64,000 nt of DNA from Bacteroidota bacterium (GCA_023432985.1 JAEZEQ010000052.1:1-64000), one strand, 5' to 3'; positions 9,207 to 18,303 are shown, counted from the stretch's first letter. Numbers and translations are program-made. The notes: generated by a model from the letters alone, not told the origin.

Positions 9207-9247
9207 GATTTAAATTACAATAAAAAAAACTGCTTGTAATTTAAATC
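9207..9247. repeat. 14-bp perfect inverted repeat between the operon's first gene and czcA
   Basis: GATTTAAATTACAA (9207-9220) and TTGTAATTTAAATC (9234-9247) are exact reverse complements separated by 13 bases. The right arm covers the stop codon of the 125-residue gene. A closely related half-site, TTTAAATTACAC, recurs at about 9639-9650 just upstream of the operon's -7 box. It may be a regulator-binding operator or an mRNA hairpin that tunes pump expression. There is no T-tail, so it is not a typical terminator. Confidence 0.6.
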
Positions 9248-9618
9248 TTGGGTGGATGAAATATTTTTGTGAAATTAGGAAGTAATAAAGCCTCGTTAAA
9301 TAAAATCTGCTGTTCGCAAACATAGGCGGGGCTTTCTATGAAAATACTTTCAGCTGAAGCAGGCAGAAAGGTAAACAGAAAGATAGATGACCATTCGGCA
9401 CATTTAAACGGCAATTGCTGATCATTGGCCGGATTGTGATTCCCGTTCTGCTCCTGAGCATAATGCAAATTCAGAAAATCTTTAAAATCTAATAAAGGAT
9501 TTTCAATTTTATGCTCTTTAAAATGAGAAAATAGCATGGGAACTTTTGCCACTTCGCCCAAAGGGGTAAATGTCAATAGGAAAAAAAATAAAGCTATATA
9601 TCCGCTTCCTCTTCTCAT
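9241..9618 (-). CDS. Small exported protein heading the metal-efflux operon, 125 aa
   Basis: The N-terminus (MRRGSG then a hydrophobic stretch to about residue 22) is a signal peptide or membrane anchor. The middle has a recognisable pattern, EVAKVPMLFSHFKEHK..NPLLDFKDFLNLHY (about 22-53), followed by a His/Asn-rich linker (EQNGNHNPANDQQLPFK) and a hydrophobic C-terminal half. Proteins with this 'P.L..HF.EH' layout sit at the head of czc-type operons in many Bacteroidota. Function is not established; a periplasmic metal-binding or sensing role would fit position and His content but is inference. It is separated from czcA by 41 bases holding an inverted repeat, and its ATG lies only six bases behind a promoter box. 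Confidence 0.7.
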   Translation of the reverse strand: MRRGSGYIALFFFLLTFTPLGEVAKVPMLFSHFKEHKIENPLLDFKDFLNLHYAQEQNGNHNPANDQQLPFKCAEWSSIFLFTFLPASAESIFIESPAYVCEQQILFNEALLLPNFTKIFHPPKI

Positions 9619-9624
9619 GAACTA

Positions 9625-9632
9625 CAAAGGTA
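9625..9632 (-). promoter_or_regulatory. Candidate -7 promoter box for the metal-efflux operon
   Basis: On the minus strand TACCTTTG matches TAnnTTTG exactly and ends six bases before the ATG at 9618. Transcription would then begin at or near the start codon. Confidence 0.55.
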
Positions 9633-9746
9633 TATTATTTTAAATTACACCTTATAATTCCTATGTTAAATTTATTATTTACTACACTTTTAGGTAAAAT
9701 ATAGACTTAATTTTAGGAGAAGATATTTTTTTGTCGTATCTTTATT

Positions 9747-9754
9747 TAACTTTG
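9747..9754 (+). promoter_or_regulatory. Candidate -7 promoter box for the SBBP/Ig-repeat secreted protein
   Basis: TAACTTTG matches TAnnTTTG exactly, 18 bases before the ATG at 9773. A near match (TATCTTTA) lies at 9737. The position supports the ATG at 9773 over the upstream in-frame TTG. Confidence 0.45.
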
Positions 9755-9772
9755 GTTAACAAATTATTGGCT

Positions 9773-12700
9773 ATGCGCATTTTTCCTATAGTTTTTTTCC
9801 TGCTTTCGTTCACCCCCGCCTATATTTGGTCTCATTCTGGTCAATCTTTTCCATATATTCAGAATAAAGGACAATGGAGTTCGAATATTTTGTATAAATC
9901 GGATTTGGGAGGTGGCTCTATGTGGATAGAGGAGGGCGGATTAACTTATGCGTTTTTTGATCAATCCAAGCTCAAAGCTTTACACGACGGACTGGATAAA
10001 TTTCCGCATCTTTCCCAAGATGGGTGGATTAAAGCTCATGCGCTCAAAATGAAATTCGAAGGTGCTGAACAAAATATTTCATATAGCGCAAGTTCAGCCG
10101 GACCGAATTATTATAATTATTTTATCGGAGATAAATCGAATTGGGCTTCGGAGGTATATAGCTATGCATCTCTACGCGGAAAAAATCTGTATCCGGGCAT
10201 TGATATAGTCTATAAAGCAGACGAGGGTTTTCTGAAATACGAATTTGAAGTAGCCCCGGGAGCTAATCCCGATTTGATTCGTATGCGCTATAATGGAGCC
10301 AATTCCATGCGGATTGATCCGGCAGGGAATTTGATTTTGGATTTGGGTGTTACAACTATGACCGAGAAAAAACCCTATGTTTTTCAAATTATAGGTCAAG
10401 ATACCATAGAAATCGGATCTTCTTTTGTTTTAGACGGAAATGAACTTCGTTTTGCCATTGATGCCTATAATACAGAGCTTCCCCTTATCATAGATCCCAT
10501 TCTGATTTTTAGTACCTATTCCGGATCTACTGCCGATAATTTTGGTTTCACCGCAACATACGACAGTAAAGGATATTTATATTCGGGAGGAAATGTGTTT
10601 GGACTGGGTTATCCGACAACAACAGGAGCCTATCAGGTTTTATACGGAGGCGGAAATATAGATGTGGCCATTACCAAATACGATGTAAGCGGCACTTTTC
10701 TCATTTATAGTACCTATTTAGGCGGAAATGGATCGGAAATTCCCCATAGTTTGGTGGTGAATAATTATGATGAATTGTTTATTTACGGGACTACCGGATC
10801 TGCTAATTTTCCCGTTACAGCCAATGCTTTCGATCAGACATTTAATGGAGGAACCAGCGTAAATGGCGTGGGAATGGGATTTGTATACCCATCGGGATGC
10901 GATATTTTTATTTCTCGCCTGAATGTTAGCGGAACGGCATTATTGGCTTCTACTTTTTTGGGTGGAACGGGTAATGACGGACTGAATCTGGCGGGTGGAT
11001 TGAAACATAATTATGCCGATGAATCTCGAGGCGAAATCGATATAGATAAACTCAATTATATTTACCTGGCCAGCACCACTTCGTCTACGAATTTTCCGGG
11101 TGTAGCCGGCGCTTTTCAATCGACTTATGGCGGAGGATCGCAGGATGGTATCGTAGTGAAAATGGATAATAACCTTACCTCACTTCTCTTTGCATCTTAT
11201 ATGGGAGGCTCGGGTGCAGATGCCATTTATTCCTTGTCCATGGGCAGCAGTACAGGCTCTATCATCGTAGCCGGGGGCACCAACTCGCCCAATTTCCCCA
11301 CAAACGGTCCGGCTTACAATACACCCAATGGTGGTATAGACGGATTCGTAGCGAGAATTTCTTCTAACGGAGCCGTACTCAATAGATCTATTTTATTCGG
11401 AACTGCTCAGTATGACCAGATTTATTTTGTGGAAGTAGACCGAAATGATCATGTCTATGTGTTGGGACAAACAGACCATGCAGCAGGCTATTATTATCAA
11501 AATGCTATATATGGAATCCCAAATGGAGGCCAGTTTATTACTAAGTTTAAACCCGGTTTAGATAGCCTGGAATGGAGTACTTCTTTCGGAAATGGAAACG
11601 GATTTCCGGATATTTCTCCCTCTGCATTTTTGGTCGATGTATGTAATAAAATTTATATTTCGGGTTGGGGTGGAATAGTCAATGGTTCGCTTATTCCCGG
11701 AAGTACGGTCACCGGATTGGATATTACACCGAACGCATTTCAACCCAATACAACCGGTAGCGATTTTTATTTAATGGTAATGGAAGATAATGCTTCTGCT
11801 TTAACCTATTCTACATTTTTTGGAGGAAATACCTCTGCCGAACACGTAGACGGAGGTACCAGCCGATTTAACCGTAAAGGAGAAATCTACCAAAGTGTAT
11901 GCGCCGGATGTGGAGCCAATAGCGATTTTCCAATTGCCCCAAGTAATGCATGGAGTCCGACCAATAATTCCTTCAATTGCAATGTGGGCGTGTTTAAGTT
12001 TAAGTTCGACTTCCCCATGACGGTTGCGGATTTTGATATTCCCCCGGCAGCCTGTGCCCCTGTGAATATGACCATGACCAATGAAAGTGAAGGCGCACTG
12101 AGTTATCTTTGGGTGGTAAGCGACGGACAAACGTCTACGGATGTGAATCCGAATTTTCAATTTAATAATGGAGGGGTTTACGAAGTTACGCTGTACGCAA
12201 TGAACTCAAGCGGTATAACCTGCAACCCCATCGATAGCATTAGTAAACAAATTGTAGTTTTAGGAAATTCGGGACAACTTTTACCCGATATGGAAAGCTG
12301 CGATGATGTGCCCTTCGAAATAGGATTGCCACCAACAGGTGTTGCCGGTGTAACCTATCAGTGGATCCCTTCAAGCGGATTATCCGATCCAACCACTTCT
12401 AATCCTATTTTTAATCCCTCTGCCGGAACGCAGAATTATCAGGTGATTATTTCGAACGGTATGTGCTCCGATACGCTCACTCAATCGGTTACCGTTAGCC
12501 CGCTGCTTAGTTTTACCTTTGCCGATACGCTGGTTTGCAAGGGAGCTGTCGTGAATCTTGGAAACGCAAATATGCCGGGAAATTATACCTATAATTGGAC
12601 TCCTGCGGGCGGACTATCGAACCCCAACTCTGCAAATCCATCCCTAAGTGTTACTCAAAATGAAACCTATCAATTGATCTATTCATATTTGAATTGCAGC

Positions 12701-13726
12701 GATACCGCATTTAGAATTGTAACGGTTCTTGATGAGCAATCCTTTGATTTGCCCGATACCGCAATTTGTGCCGGAGATAGTATTCATATCAACGAAATCC
12801 CATTTTTTCCCAATCTGACCTATACCTGGTCACCCTCTGCTTTGGTCAGTAACCCCAATATCCATAATCCAAGCATATGGACAGACGAAAATCAGATTTT
12901 TACCTTGATTATTGATAATGGTGCCTGCCTCGATACGGTCTACAAACAGGTAAATGTCATCACTATTGCCGGAAGTTTAGGACCCGATATCACCAAATGT
13001 AAAGAAGACAGTGTGCAAATCGGATTTGCCCCTCAACCCGGATTTTCATACCAATGGTTCCCCTCAAGTTATCTCAATAATGATACCCTGTCGAACCCCA
13101 TTACATTTACACCCAACTCCATGCAATATGTATTGCAAACCTCCCTCAATCAAAGCTCTTGTTCGGCCTTTGATACTATAGGTATTGAGGTGATTTCTTT
13201 GGGTATTCCGCCCATAGGTTTTTACGAATATGCCGGATGTGGAGGAGTGGTGTATGAACCTGATTTAATGGGAAATCCCAATTACGATTACCACTGGGTT
13301 GTTATGCCGGGCGGACAAGATTATGACGGACCTAATCCGGGTATTACCGTGCCTTTTAAAGATACCATTACCTTGTCTTTAACGGTGAGTGACGGACTTT
13401 GTAGTGAGACAGTAAACATAGAAAAAGAAGTAGGCGGATTTGGCGATTATTATCAAGCCTCTATGATGCCCAATGTCTTTACGCCCAACGAAGATGGAAT
13501 GAATGAATGTTTTGGTCCCGACGGTTTAGAAGAAGGATGTTACCGACTTTATGTTTATAATAGATGGGGCGTATTGTATTTTGATTCAGAAAAATCAGGA
13601 CAGGGGTGCTGGAATGGAAGAGGCATGAATAAAGCCCCGGACGTAGCCTCAGAAGGGGTGTATTATTGGGTCTTGATAATTGGACTCGACGAATACCATG
13701 GTCATGTTTCTCTCTTTAAAAATTAA
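9773..13726 (+). CDS. Secreted SBBP-propeller and Ig/PKD-repeat protein with T9SS type-B C-terminal domain, 1317 aa
   Basis: Starts at ATG 9773 with a signal peptide (MRIFPIVFFLLSF..). The N-terminal ~230 residues (FPYIQNKGQW.., then YNYFIGD, YPGIDIVYK) match the domain that commonly precedes SBBP repeats. Residues about 235-640 hold beta-propeller repeats of the type YSTYLGG.G.E / ASTFLGG.GND / ASYMGGSGAD. A PKD-like domain follows, then four ~75-residue Ig-like repeats with a shared core: YQWIPSSGLSDP, YNWTPAGGLSNP, YTWSPSALVSNP and YQWFPSSYLNND. The last ~85 residues are the gliding-motility-associated CTD (PNVFTPNEDGMNE, YVYNRWG, GVYYWVL). Such proteins are exported through the outer membrane by T9SS and act as adhesins or surface components; the ligand here is unknown. 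Confidence 0.88.
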   Translation: MRIFPIVFFLLSFTPAYIWSHSGQSFPYIQNKGQWSSNILYKSDLGGGSMWIEEGGLTYAFFDQSKLKALHDGLDKFPHLSQDGWIKAHALKMKFEGAEQNISYSASSAGPNYYNYFIGDKSNWASEVYSYASLRGKNLYPGIDIVYKADEGFLKYEFEVAPGANPDLIRMRYNGANSMRIDPAGNLILDLGVTTMTEKKPYVFQIIGQDTIEIGSSFVLDGNELRFAIDAYNTELPLIIDPILIFSTYSGSTADNFGFTATYDSKGYLYSGGNVFGLGYPTTTGAYQVLYGGGNIDVAITKYDVSGTFLIYSTYLGGNGSEIPHSLVVNNYDELFIYGTTGSANFPVTANAFDQTFNGGTSVNGVGMGFVYPSGCDIFISRLNVSGTALLASTFLGGTGNDGLNLAGGLKHNYADESRGEIDIDKLNYIYLASTTSSTNFPGVAGAFQSTYGGGSQDGIVVKMDNNLTSLLFASYMGGSGADAIYSLSMGSSTGSIIVAGGTNSPNFPTNGPAYNTPNGGIDGFVARISSNGAVLNRSILFGTAQYDQIYFVEVDRNDHVYVLGQTDHAAGYYYQNAIYGIPNGGQFITKFKPGLDSLEWSTSFGNGNGFPDISPSAFLVDVCNKIYISGWGGIVNGSLIPGSTVTGLDITPNAFQPNTTGSDFYLMVMEDNASALTYSTFFGGNTSAEHVDGGTSRFNRKGEIYQSVCAGCGANSDFPIAPSNAWSPTNNSFNCNVGVFKFKFDFPMTVADFDIPPAACAPVNMTMTNESEGALSYLWVVSDGQTSTDVNPNFQFNNGGVYEVTLYAMNSSGITCNPIDSISKQIVVLGNSGQLLPDMESCDDVPFEIGLPPTGVAGVTYQWIPSSGLSDPTTSNPIFNPSAGTQNYQVIISNGMCSDTLTQSVTVSPLLSFTFADTLVCKGAVVNLGNANMPGNYTYNWTPAGGLSNPNSANPSLSVTQNETYQLIYSYLNCSDTAFRIVTVLDEQSFDLPDTAICAGDSIHINEIPFFPNLTYTWSPSALVSNPNIHNPSIWTDENQIFTLIIDNGACLDTVYKQVNVITIAGSLGPDITKCKEDSVQIGFAPQPGFSYQWFPSSYLNNDTLSNPITFTPNSMQYVLQTSLNQSSCSAFDTIGIEVISLGIPPIGFYEYAGCGGVVYEPDLMGNPNYDYHWVVMPGGQDYDGPNPGITVPFKDTITLSLTVSDGLCSETVNIEKEVGGFGDYYQASMMPNVFTPNEDGMNECFGPDGLEEGCYRLYVYNRWGVLYFDSEKSGQGCWNGRGMNKAPDVASEGVYYWVLIIGLDEYHGHVSLFKN

Positions 13727-13804
13727 TAGACTATTTCTCTGAAAATGTAAAACAAATTAAGCTTTGACTTTTAGGGTGTAGAGGCTGTTTTGTTTGCATT
13801 TAAA

Positions 13805-13836
13805 TTGGACTTTTTTATACGAAAAAGGTACATTTG
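13805..13836 (+). promoter_or_regulatory. Candidate promoter of the kynU-kmo-ABC operon
   Basis: TTG at 13805-13807 and TACATTTG (perfect TAnnTTTG) at 13829-13836 are separated by 21 bases. The ATG of kynU follows 17 bases later. Confidence 0.6.
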
Positions 13837-13853
13837 TTCCGAAATAAAGGATT

Positions 13854-15125
13854 ATGTACCAAAACACGATAGAGTTTGCCTTGAAACAGGATGCGGAAGA
13901 CAAACTGTCCGCATTGCGATCTGAGTTTTTATTTCCACAATGGAATGGAAAAGACTGTATATATTTAACCGGAAACAGCCTGGGTTTACAACCCAAAAAT
14001 ACCGAGCTATATCTTAAAGAGGAATTGGCCGATTGGCATAAATATGGCGTAGAAGGTCATTTCCATGCCAAAAGGCCCTGGTTCCATTATCATGAATTCT
14101 TCTCGGAATCCTTATCCAAAATAATAGGATGTAAACCCGAGGAATGTGTGGCCATGGGATCACTTACGGCCAATTTGCATCTGCTTTTGGTGAGTTTTTA
14201 CAGACCCGATAAAAAGCGCTTTAAGATAATTTGCGAACAAAAACCGTTTCCGTCTGATACCTACGCATTTGCTTCACAGATTCGTTTTCACGGATTTGAT
14301 CCCGCAGAAGCATTGATCGAATTAAAACCCCGGGAAGGAGAATATACCCTGCGTACGGAAGATATACTGGCGCAAATTGACCTACATAAAGACGAATTGG
14401 CTTTGGTTTGTTTGGGTGCCGTTCAATATTTTACAGGACAATTTTTCGACCTGAAGCAAATTACCCGGGCCGCACATCAGGCAGGCGCAAAAGCAGGATT
14501 CGACCTGGCTCATGCCGCCGCAAATGTGCCTCTCGAATTGCATGATTGGAATGTGGACTTTGCCTGTTGGTGCAGTTATAAATATATGAATTCTGGACCG
14601 GGCGGTGTAGCCGGAATATATGTACACGAAAAATACAGCAAACAAAAAGATATAGCCCGATTCGAAGGTTGGTGGGGAAATGATGCACAAAGTCGTTTCT
14701 TGATGAAACCCGAATTCGAACCCATGGCCGGAGCAGCCGCCTGGCAATTGAGCAATGCGCCGGTATTTACCATGGCTTGCCATAGAGCCGCTTTGGATAT
14801 TTTCGATAAAACGTCTATGCAAGATTTGCGCCAAAAAAGCAAGAAATTAACCGGATATCTGGCATTTCTGCTTGAAGAAATCAGAATGCAATATGGCAAG
14901 GACAGCCTGCAAATTATTACTCCGCAAAACGAGGAAGAAAGAGGCGCTCAATTGAGCCTGATATTTCCACATAAAGGAAAAGAAGTATTCGAGAATATTT
15001 CTAAAGCAGGAATTATTGCCGACTGGCGTGAACCTAATGTGATGCGCATAGCACCCGTACCTTTGTACAACAGTTTTGAAGATGTGTATCGTTTTGCAAA
15101 TGAGTTGAAAAAACAGTTTTCGTAA
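13854..15125 (+). CDS. kynU: Kynureninase, 423 aa
   Basis: A PLP-dependent fold-type I enzyme that cleaves kynurenine or 3-hydroxykynurenine to (3-hydroxy)anthranilate plus alanine. Full length for the family. The N-terminal signature YLTGNSLGLQPK (about 40-51) is present, as is the PLP-binding Asp/His region GFDLAHAAANVPL and the Schiff-base lysine K243 in CSYKYMNSGPGG. The C-terminus has the usual substrate-binding WREPNVMRIAPVPLYN segment. The next gene, two bases after its stop codon, encodes kynurenine 3-monooxygenase, so the physiological substrate is probably 3-hydroxykynurenine and the product feeds quinolinate and NAD synthesis. Tryptophan dioxygenase and 3-hydroxyanthranilate dioxygenase are not in the window. 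The ATG at 13854 lies behind a well-formed promoter. Confidence 0.95.
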   Translation: MYQNTIEFALKQDAEDKLSALRSEFLFPQWNGKDCIYLTGNSLGLQPKNTELYLKEELADWHKYGVEGHFHAKRPWFHYHEFFSESLSKIIGCKPEECVAMGSLTANLHLLLVSFYRPDKKRFKIICEQKPFPSDTYAFASQIRFHGFDPAEALIELKPREGEYTLRTEDILAQIDLHKDELALVCLGAVQYFTGQFFDLKQITRAAHQAGAKAGFDLAHAAANVPLELHDWNVDFACWCSYKYMNSGPGGVAGIYVHEKYSKQKDIARFEGWWGNDAQSRFLMKPEFEPMAGAAAWQLSNAPVFTMACHRAALDIFDKTSMQDLRQKSKKLTGYLAFLLEEIRMQYGKDSLQIITPQNEEERGAQLSLIFPHKGKEVFENISKAGIIADWREPNVMRIAPVPLYNSFEDVYRFANELKKQFS

Positions 15126-15126
15126 T

Positions 15127-16479
15127 ATGGAACAAAAGAAAATAATTATATCAGGAGCCGGTTTGGTAGGTTCACTTTTGGCGGTTTTACTCGGAAAAAA
15201 AGGCTATAAGGTTACGGTAATCGAACGTCGTCCCGATATGCGAAAGGTTAAGATTTCTGCCGGAAGATCCATTAACCTGGCTATGAGCAGCCGCGGTTGG
15301 AGGGCACTCGATAAAGCCGGGGTAAGCGAGCAAGTGAAACAAATCGCCATGCCTATGTATAAAAGAACCATGCATGATGTAAACGGGAATTTGTCTTTTC
15401 AGCCGTATGGACTCGAAAATCAGGCTATTTATAGTGTGTCGAGAGCTTTGTTGAATAAGATTTTACTCGATAATGCAGATGCCGATCCCGATATTACATT
15501 CCTTTTCAATCGCCGCCTGAGCGAAGTAAACCTGGAGCAGAAAAAAATCACAATCCGTAATGAGGAAGATGATAGTGAAACGGAAATGGATTATGATTTT
15601 TTATTCGGCTGCGATGGAGCCTATTCTGCCGTGAGGCACCGTTTGTTGTTTAATGAAATGTTTTCCTATTCACAAACCTATATAGACCACGGTTATAAAG
15701 AGTTTCACATGCAGCCATCCGAAAATGGAAAGCATAAAATGGATGTGGAAACCTTGCATATTTGGCCCAGAGGCGAATTTATGATGATAGCCCTTCCCAA
15801 TCCGGATGGCACCTATACCTGCACGTTGTTTTATCCCTGGAAAGGTAAAGAAAGCTTTGAACAAATTCGCTCCGATGCCGATATTCAGCGTTTGTTCCAA
15901 ACCCATTTTCCCGATTTAATTCCCCTTATTCCCGATTATATACAACAGTTTCATACGAATCCGACTTCTACATTAATGTATGTGAAATGCGGACCGTGGA
16001 ATTATAAAAATGAAGTGCTCTTACTTGGTGACGCCGCACATGCCATTGTGCCTTTTTATGGACAGGGAATGAATGCCGGATTCGAAGATTGCCGCATTTT
16101 TACCGAATTGCTCGACGCCCATGATTGGAACTTCGAAGCCTGTATCCCATCCTTTGCGCAAATGCAGGAAAAACACGGACATGCCATTGCCGATTTAGCT
16201 ATGCGGAATTTTGTCGAAATGCGCGATTTAACCGCAGACCCGGCATTTTTATTGCGTAAGAAAATCGAAAAGAAAATGTACGAAAAGTATCCACAAGATT
16301 GGATCCCTCTCTATAGTATGGTTACTTTCGAAGAAGTGCCCTATCATGATGCCATTATCGAAAGTCAAAAACAAGATAAGGTAATGGAACAGATTATGAA
16401 AATATCCGGATTGGAAGATAAATGGGATTCGGAAGAAGTATTGCAGGAAGTGTTGAGATTGAAAAAAGCAATGTATTGA
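15127..16479 (+). CDS. kmo: Kynurenine 3-monooxygenase, 450 aa
   Basis: FAD- and NADPH-dependent aromatic hydroxylase converting kynurenine to 3-hydroxykynurenine. Dinucleotide motif ISGAGLVGSLLA at residues 7-18; the KMO-specific KISAGRSINLAMSSRGWRAL region (about 41-60); the DG motif GCDGAYSAVR (about 162-171); and the GD motif LLLGDAAHAIVPFYGQGMN (about 298-316). The downstream HGHAIADLAMRNFVEMRD segment is typical of KMO and distinguishes it from generic PHBH-like hydroxylases. The ATG begins two bases after the kynU stop codon, so the pair is one operon. An ABC exporter gene follows with one base between stop and start. Confidence 0.95.
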   Translation: MEQKKIIISGAGLVGSLLAVLLGKKGYKVTVIERRPDMRKVKISAGRSINLAMSSRGWRALDKAGVSEQVKQIAMPMYKRTMHDVNGNLSFQPYGLENQAIYSVSRALLNKILLDNADADPDITFLFNRRLSEVNLEQKKITIRNEEDDSETEMDYDFLFGCDGAYSAVRHRLLFNEMFSYSQTYIDHGYKEFHMQPSENGKHKMDVETLHIWPRGEFMMIALPNPDGTYTCTLFYPWKGKESFEQIRSDADIQRLFQTHFPDLIPLIPDYIQQFHTNPTSTLMYVKCGPWNYKNEVLLLGDAAHAIVPFYGQGMNAGFEDCRIFTELLDAHDWNFEACIPSFAQMQEKHGHAIADLAMRNFVEMRDLTADPAFLLRKKIEKKMYEKYPQDWIPLYSMVTFEEVPYHDAIIESQKQDKVMEQIMKISGLEDKWDSEEVLQEVLRLKKAMY

Positions 16480-16480
16480 T

Positions 16481-18259
16481 ATGGCACGAAAAAAACACGC
16501 GGACGATGAAGGATCCGTCAAAGTGAAAATTTCTAAGGAAAGTCTGCTCCAGGCCAAAAAACTGCTGCGTTATTTGAAACCTTATCGATGGCCATTCGGA
16601 ATAGGTTTGGTTATGCTGGCTCTCAGTAGCCTTTCATCCTTGGCATTATTCACTTTTGTTGGCGATTTATTCGATATTCAATCGGAAAATTTTGCCGATG
16701 AAGTGAAGAAAATTGCGCTGATTTTAGGAGCAATACTCATCGTACAAACCTTTTCGGGATTTTTGCGCATATACTTATTTACCTATACGGCAGAAAATTT
16801 TATTGCCCAATTAAAACAAGATGTCTTTGCACGGTTAATACGTTTGCCCATGTCTTATTTTTCCGAAAAAAGAGTGGGGGAGTTAACATCTCGAATTAAT
16901 GCCGATTTAACCAGTATAAAAGATTCGTTTACTTCCACGCTGGCTACTTTTGTCCGCGAATGTATCATTATCACAGGTGCGATTGCATTCTTGAGCTATA
17001 GCAATCTGAAAATGGTGTTATTTATACTGGCCGTAATGCCTATAGTGGTATTGTTCGCCTTGTTTTTTGGAAAAAAAGTTCGGAAAATCAGTAAAGATGC
17101 CCAACAAACCAATGCCGAAGCCGGAACCATATTGGAAGAATCATTACAGGCTATAGCTACCGTGAAAGCATTTACCGGGGAACTTTTTGAAATCGGACGC
17201 TTCGATTCCAAGATTGCCGAAGTAGCCCGTAAAGGGGTGAAAAATGGGATAGTCATGGGTAGCTTTGTCAGTTTTTTAATTGTCTTTCTCTTTGGAAGTA
17301 TTATTGCCGTAATTTGGTATGGCGCCGGTTTGGTGGCCGCGGGCGAAATAACAAACGGACAATTGTTCGAGTTTTTTATAATAAGTATTATGATGGCAGC
17401 GAGTATGGGCGGTTTGGCCGATAGTTACAACAGTCTGCAAAAAGCCCTGGGTGCAACCGATAATGTGTTGAAAATCCTTGAAGAAGATGCCGAGCCCGAC
17501 TTTTACGAAAAGGTGGAACTACATGGAAATATTCAGTTTAAAAAGCTTACTTTTTCTTATCCGGATAAAAAGGATTTTCCTATTTTAAAGGGTTTGGATT
17601 TAGAAGTGCCGGCCGGTTCACAGATAGCCCTGGTCGGACCATCCGGAGCCGGGAAAAGTACGCTCATTTCACTTCTATTGCGCATGTTCCCACCTACAAG
17701 CGGGGAGATTTTATGGGATAATAAAAATATTGCCGATTTATCGCTTAAAGGATATAGAGAAAAAGTAGCTCTGGTTCCCCAGGAAGTAATTTTGTTTGGC
17801 GGAAGTATAAAGGATAATATCCGCTACGGAAATCCCCTTGCCTCGGATGCAGAAATTATGGAAGCAGCCAAAAAAGCCAATGCCCACGATTTTATTATGC
17901 AATTGCCCGATCAATACGAAACCTTGGTGGGAGAAAGAGGAACCAAATTATCGGGGGGACAAAGACAACGCGTTGCCATAGCTAGAGCCTTTATTAAAAA
18001 TCCGGCTATATTATTACTGGATGAAGCTACTTCGGCCCTCGACAGCGAAAGTGAATTTAGTGTTCAGGAGGCATTGGCCAAATTGATGCAAGGACGTACA
18101 ACTTTTGTTGTTGCCCACCGCCTCAGTACGATTCGAAATGCAGATAAAATTGTGGTGCTCGATAAGGGACAAATCATCGAAGTGGGTACACATTCCGAAC
18201 TAATGCAATTGGAATCGGGAACCTACCGCATGCTGGCTGAATTACAATTTAGAGAATAA
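16481..18259 (+). CDS. MsbA-like ABC exporter (fused permease/ATPase), 592 aa
   Basis: A half-transporter with an N-terminal six-helix membrane domain (about residues 35-330) and a C-terminal nucleotide-binding domain. Walker A GPSGAGKST is at about 386-394, Q-loop VPQEV follows, the signature LSGGQRQR at about 488, Walker B ILLLDEATSALD at about 508, and the H-loop in VVAHRLST. It resembles the MsbA/LmrA lipid and multidrug group and should act as a homodimer at the inner membrane. The substrate cannot be inferred. Its start lies one base after the kmo stop, so it is transcribed with kynurenine genes, although a direct link to tryptophan metabolites is only a possibility. A strong hairpin terminator begins immediately after the stop. 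Confidence 0.9.
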   Translation: MARKKHADDEGSVKVKISKESLLQAKKLLRYLKPYRWPFGIGLVMLALSSLSSLALFTFVGDLFDIQSENFADEVKKIALILGAILIVQTFSGFLRIYLFTYTAENFIAQLKQDVFARLIRLPMSYFSEKRVGELTSRINADLTSIKDSFTSTLATFVRECIIITGAIAFLSYSNLKMVLFILAVMPIVVLFALFFGKKVRKISKDAQQTNAEAGTILEESLQAIATVKAFTGELFEIGRFDSKIAEVARKGVKNGIVMGSFVSFLIVFLFGSIIAVIWYGAGLVAAGEITNGQLFEFFIISIMMAASMGGLADSYNSLQKALGATDNVLKILEEDAEPDFYEKVELHGNIQFKKLTFSYPDKKDFPILKGLDLEVPAGSQIALVGPSGAGKSTLISLLLRMFPPTSGEILWDNKNIADLSLKGYREKVALVPQEVILFGGSIKDNIRYGNPLASDAEIMEAAKKANAHDFIMQLPDQYETLVGERGTKLSGGQRQRVAIARAFIKNPAILLLDEATSALDSESEFSVQEALAKLMQGRTTFVVAHRLSTIRNADKIVVLDKGQIIEVGTHSELMQLESGTYRMLAELQFRE

Positions 18260-18296
18260 AAAAAGTGAATCATATGGGGGGGATGATTCACTTTTT
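18260..18296 (+). terminator. Terminator of the kynU operon with a G-run loop
   Basis: AAAAAGTGAATCAT (18260-18273) and ATGATTCACTTTTT (18283-18296) form a perfect 14-bp stem with loop ATGGGGGGG, ending in five T. It starts directly after the stop codon. The seven-G loop is unusual for a plain terminator. Confidence 0.8.
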
Positions 18297-18303
18297 AAAT
18301 TTG

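Noticed and set aside
9207..9247. Reading the 14-bp inverted repeat as a terminator
   Set aside because: The stem is AT-only in its core and lacks a T-tail on the operon strand, and the pump gene is needed directly downstream.
11841..13700. Possible tandem DNA repeats in the CTD protein at 9.8-13.7 kb
   Set aside because: The four Ig-like repeats match at protein level only and are diverged in DNA, so they are protein domains rather than a DNA repeat.
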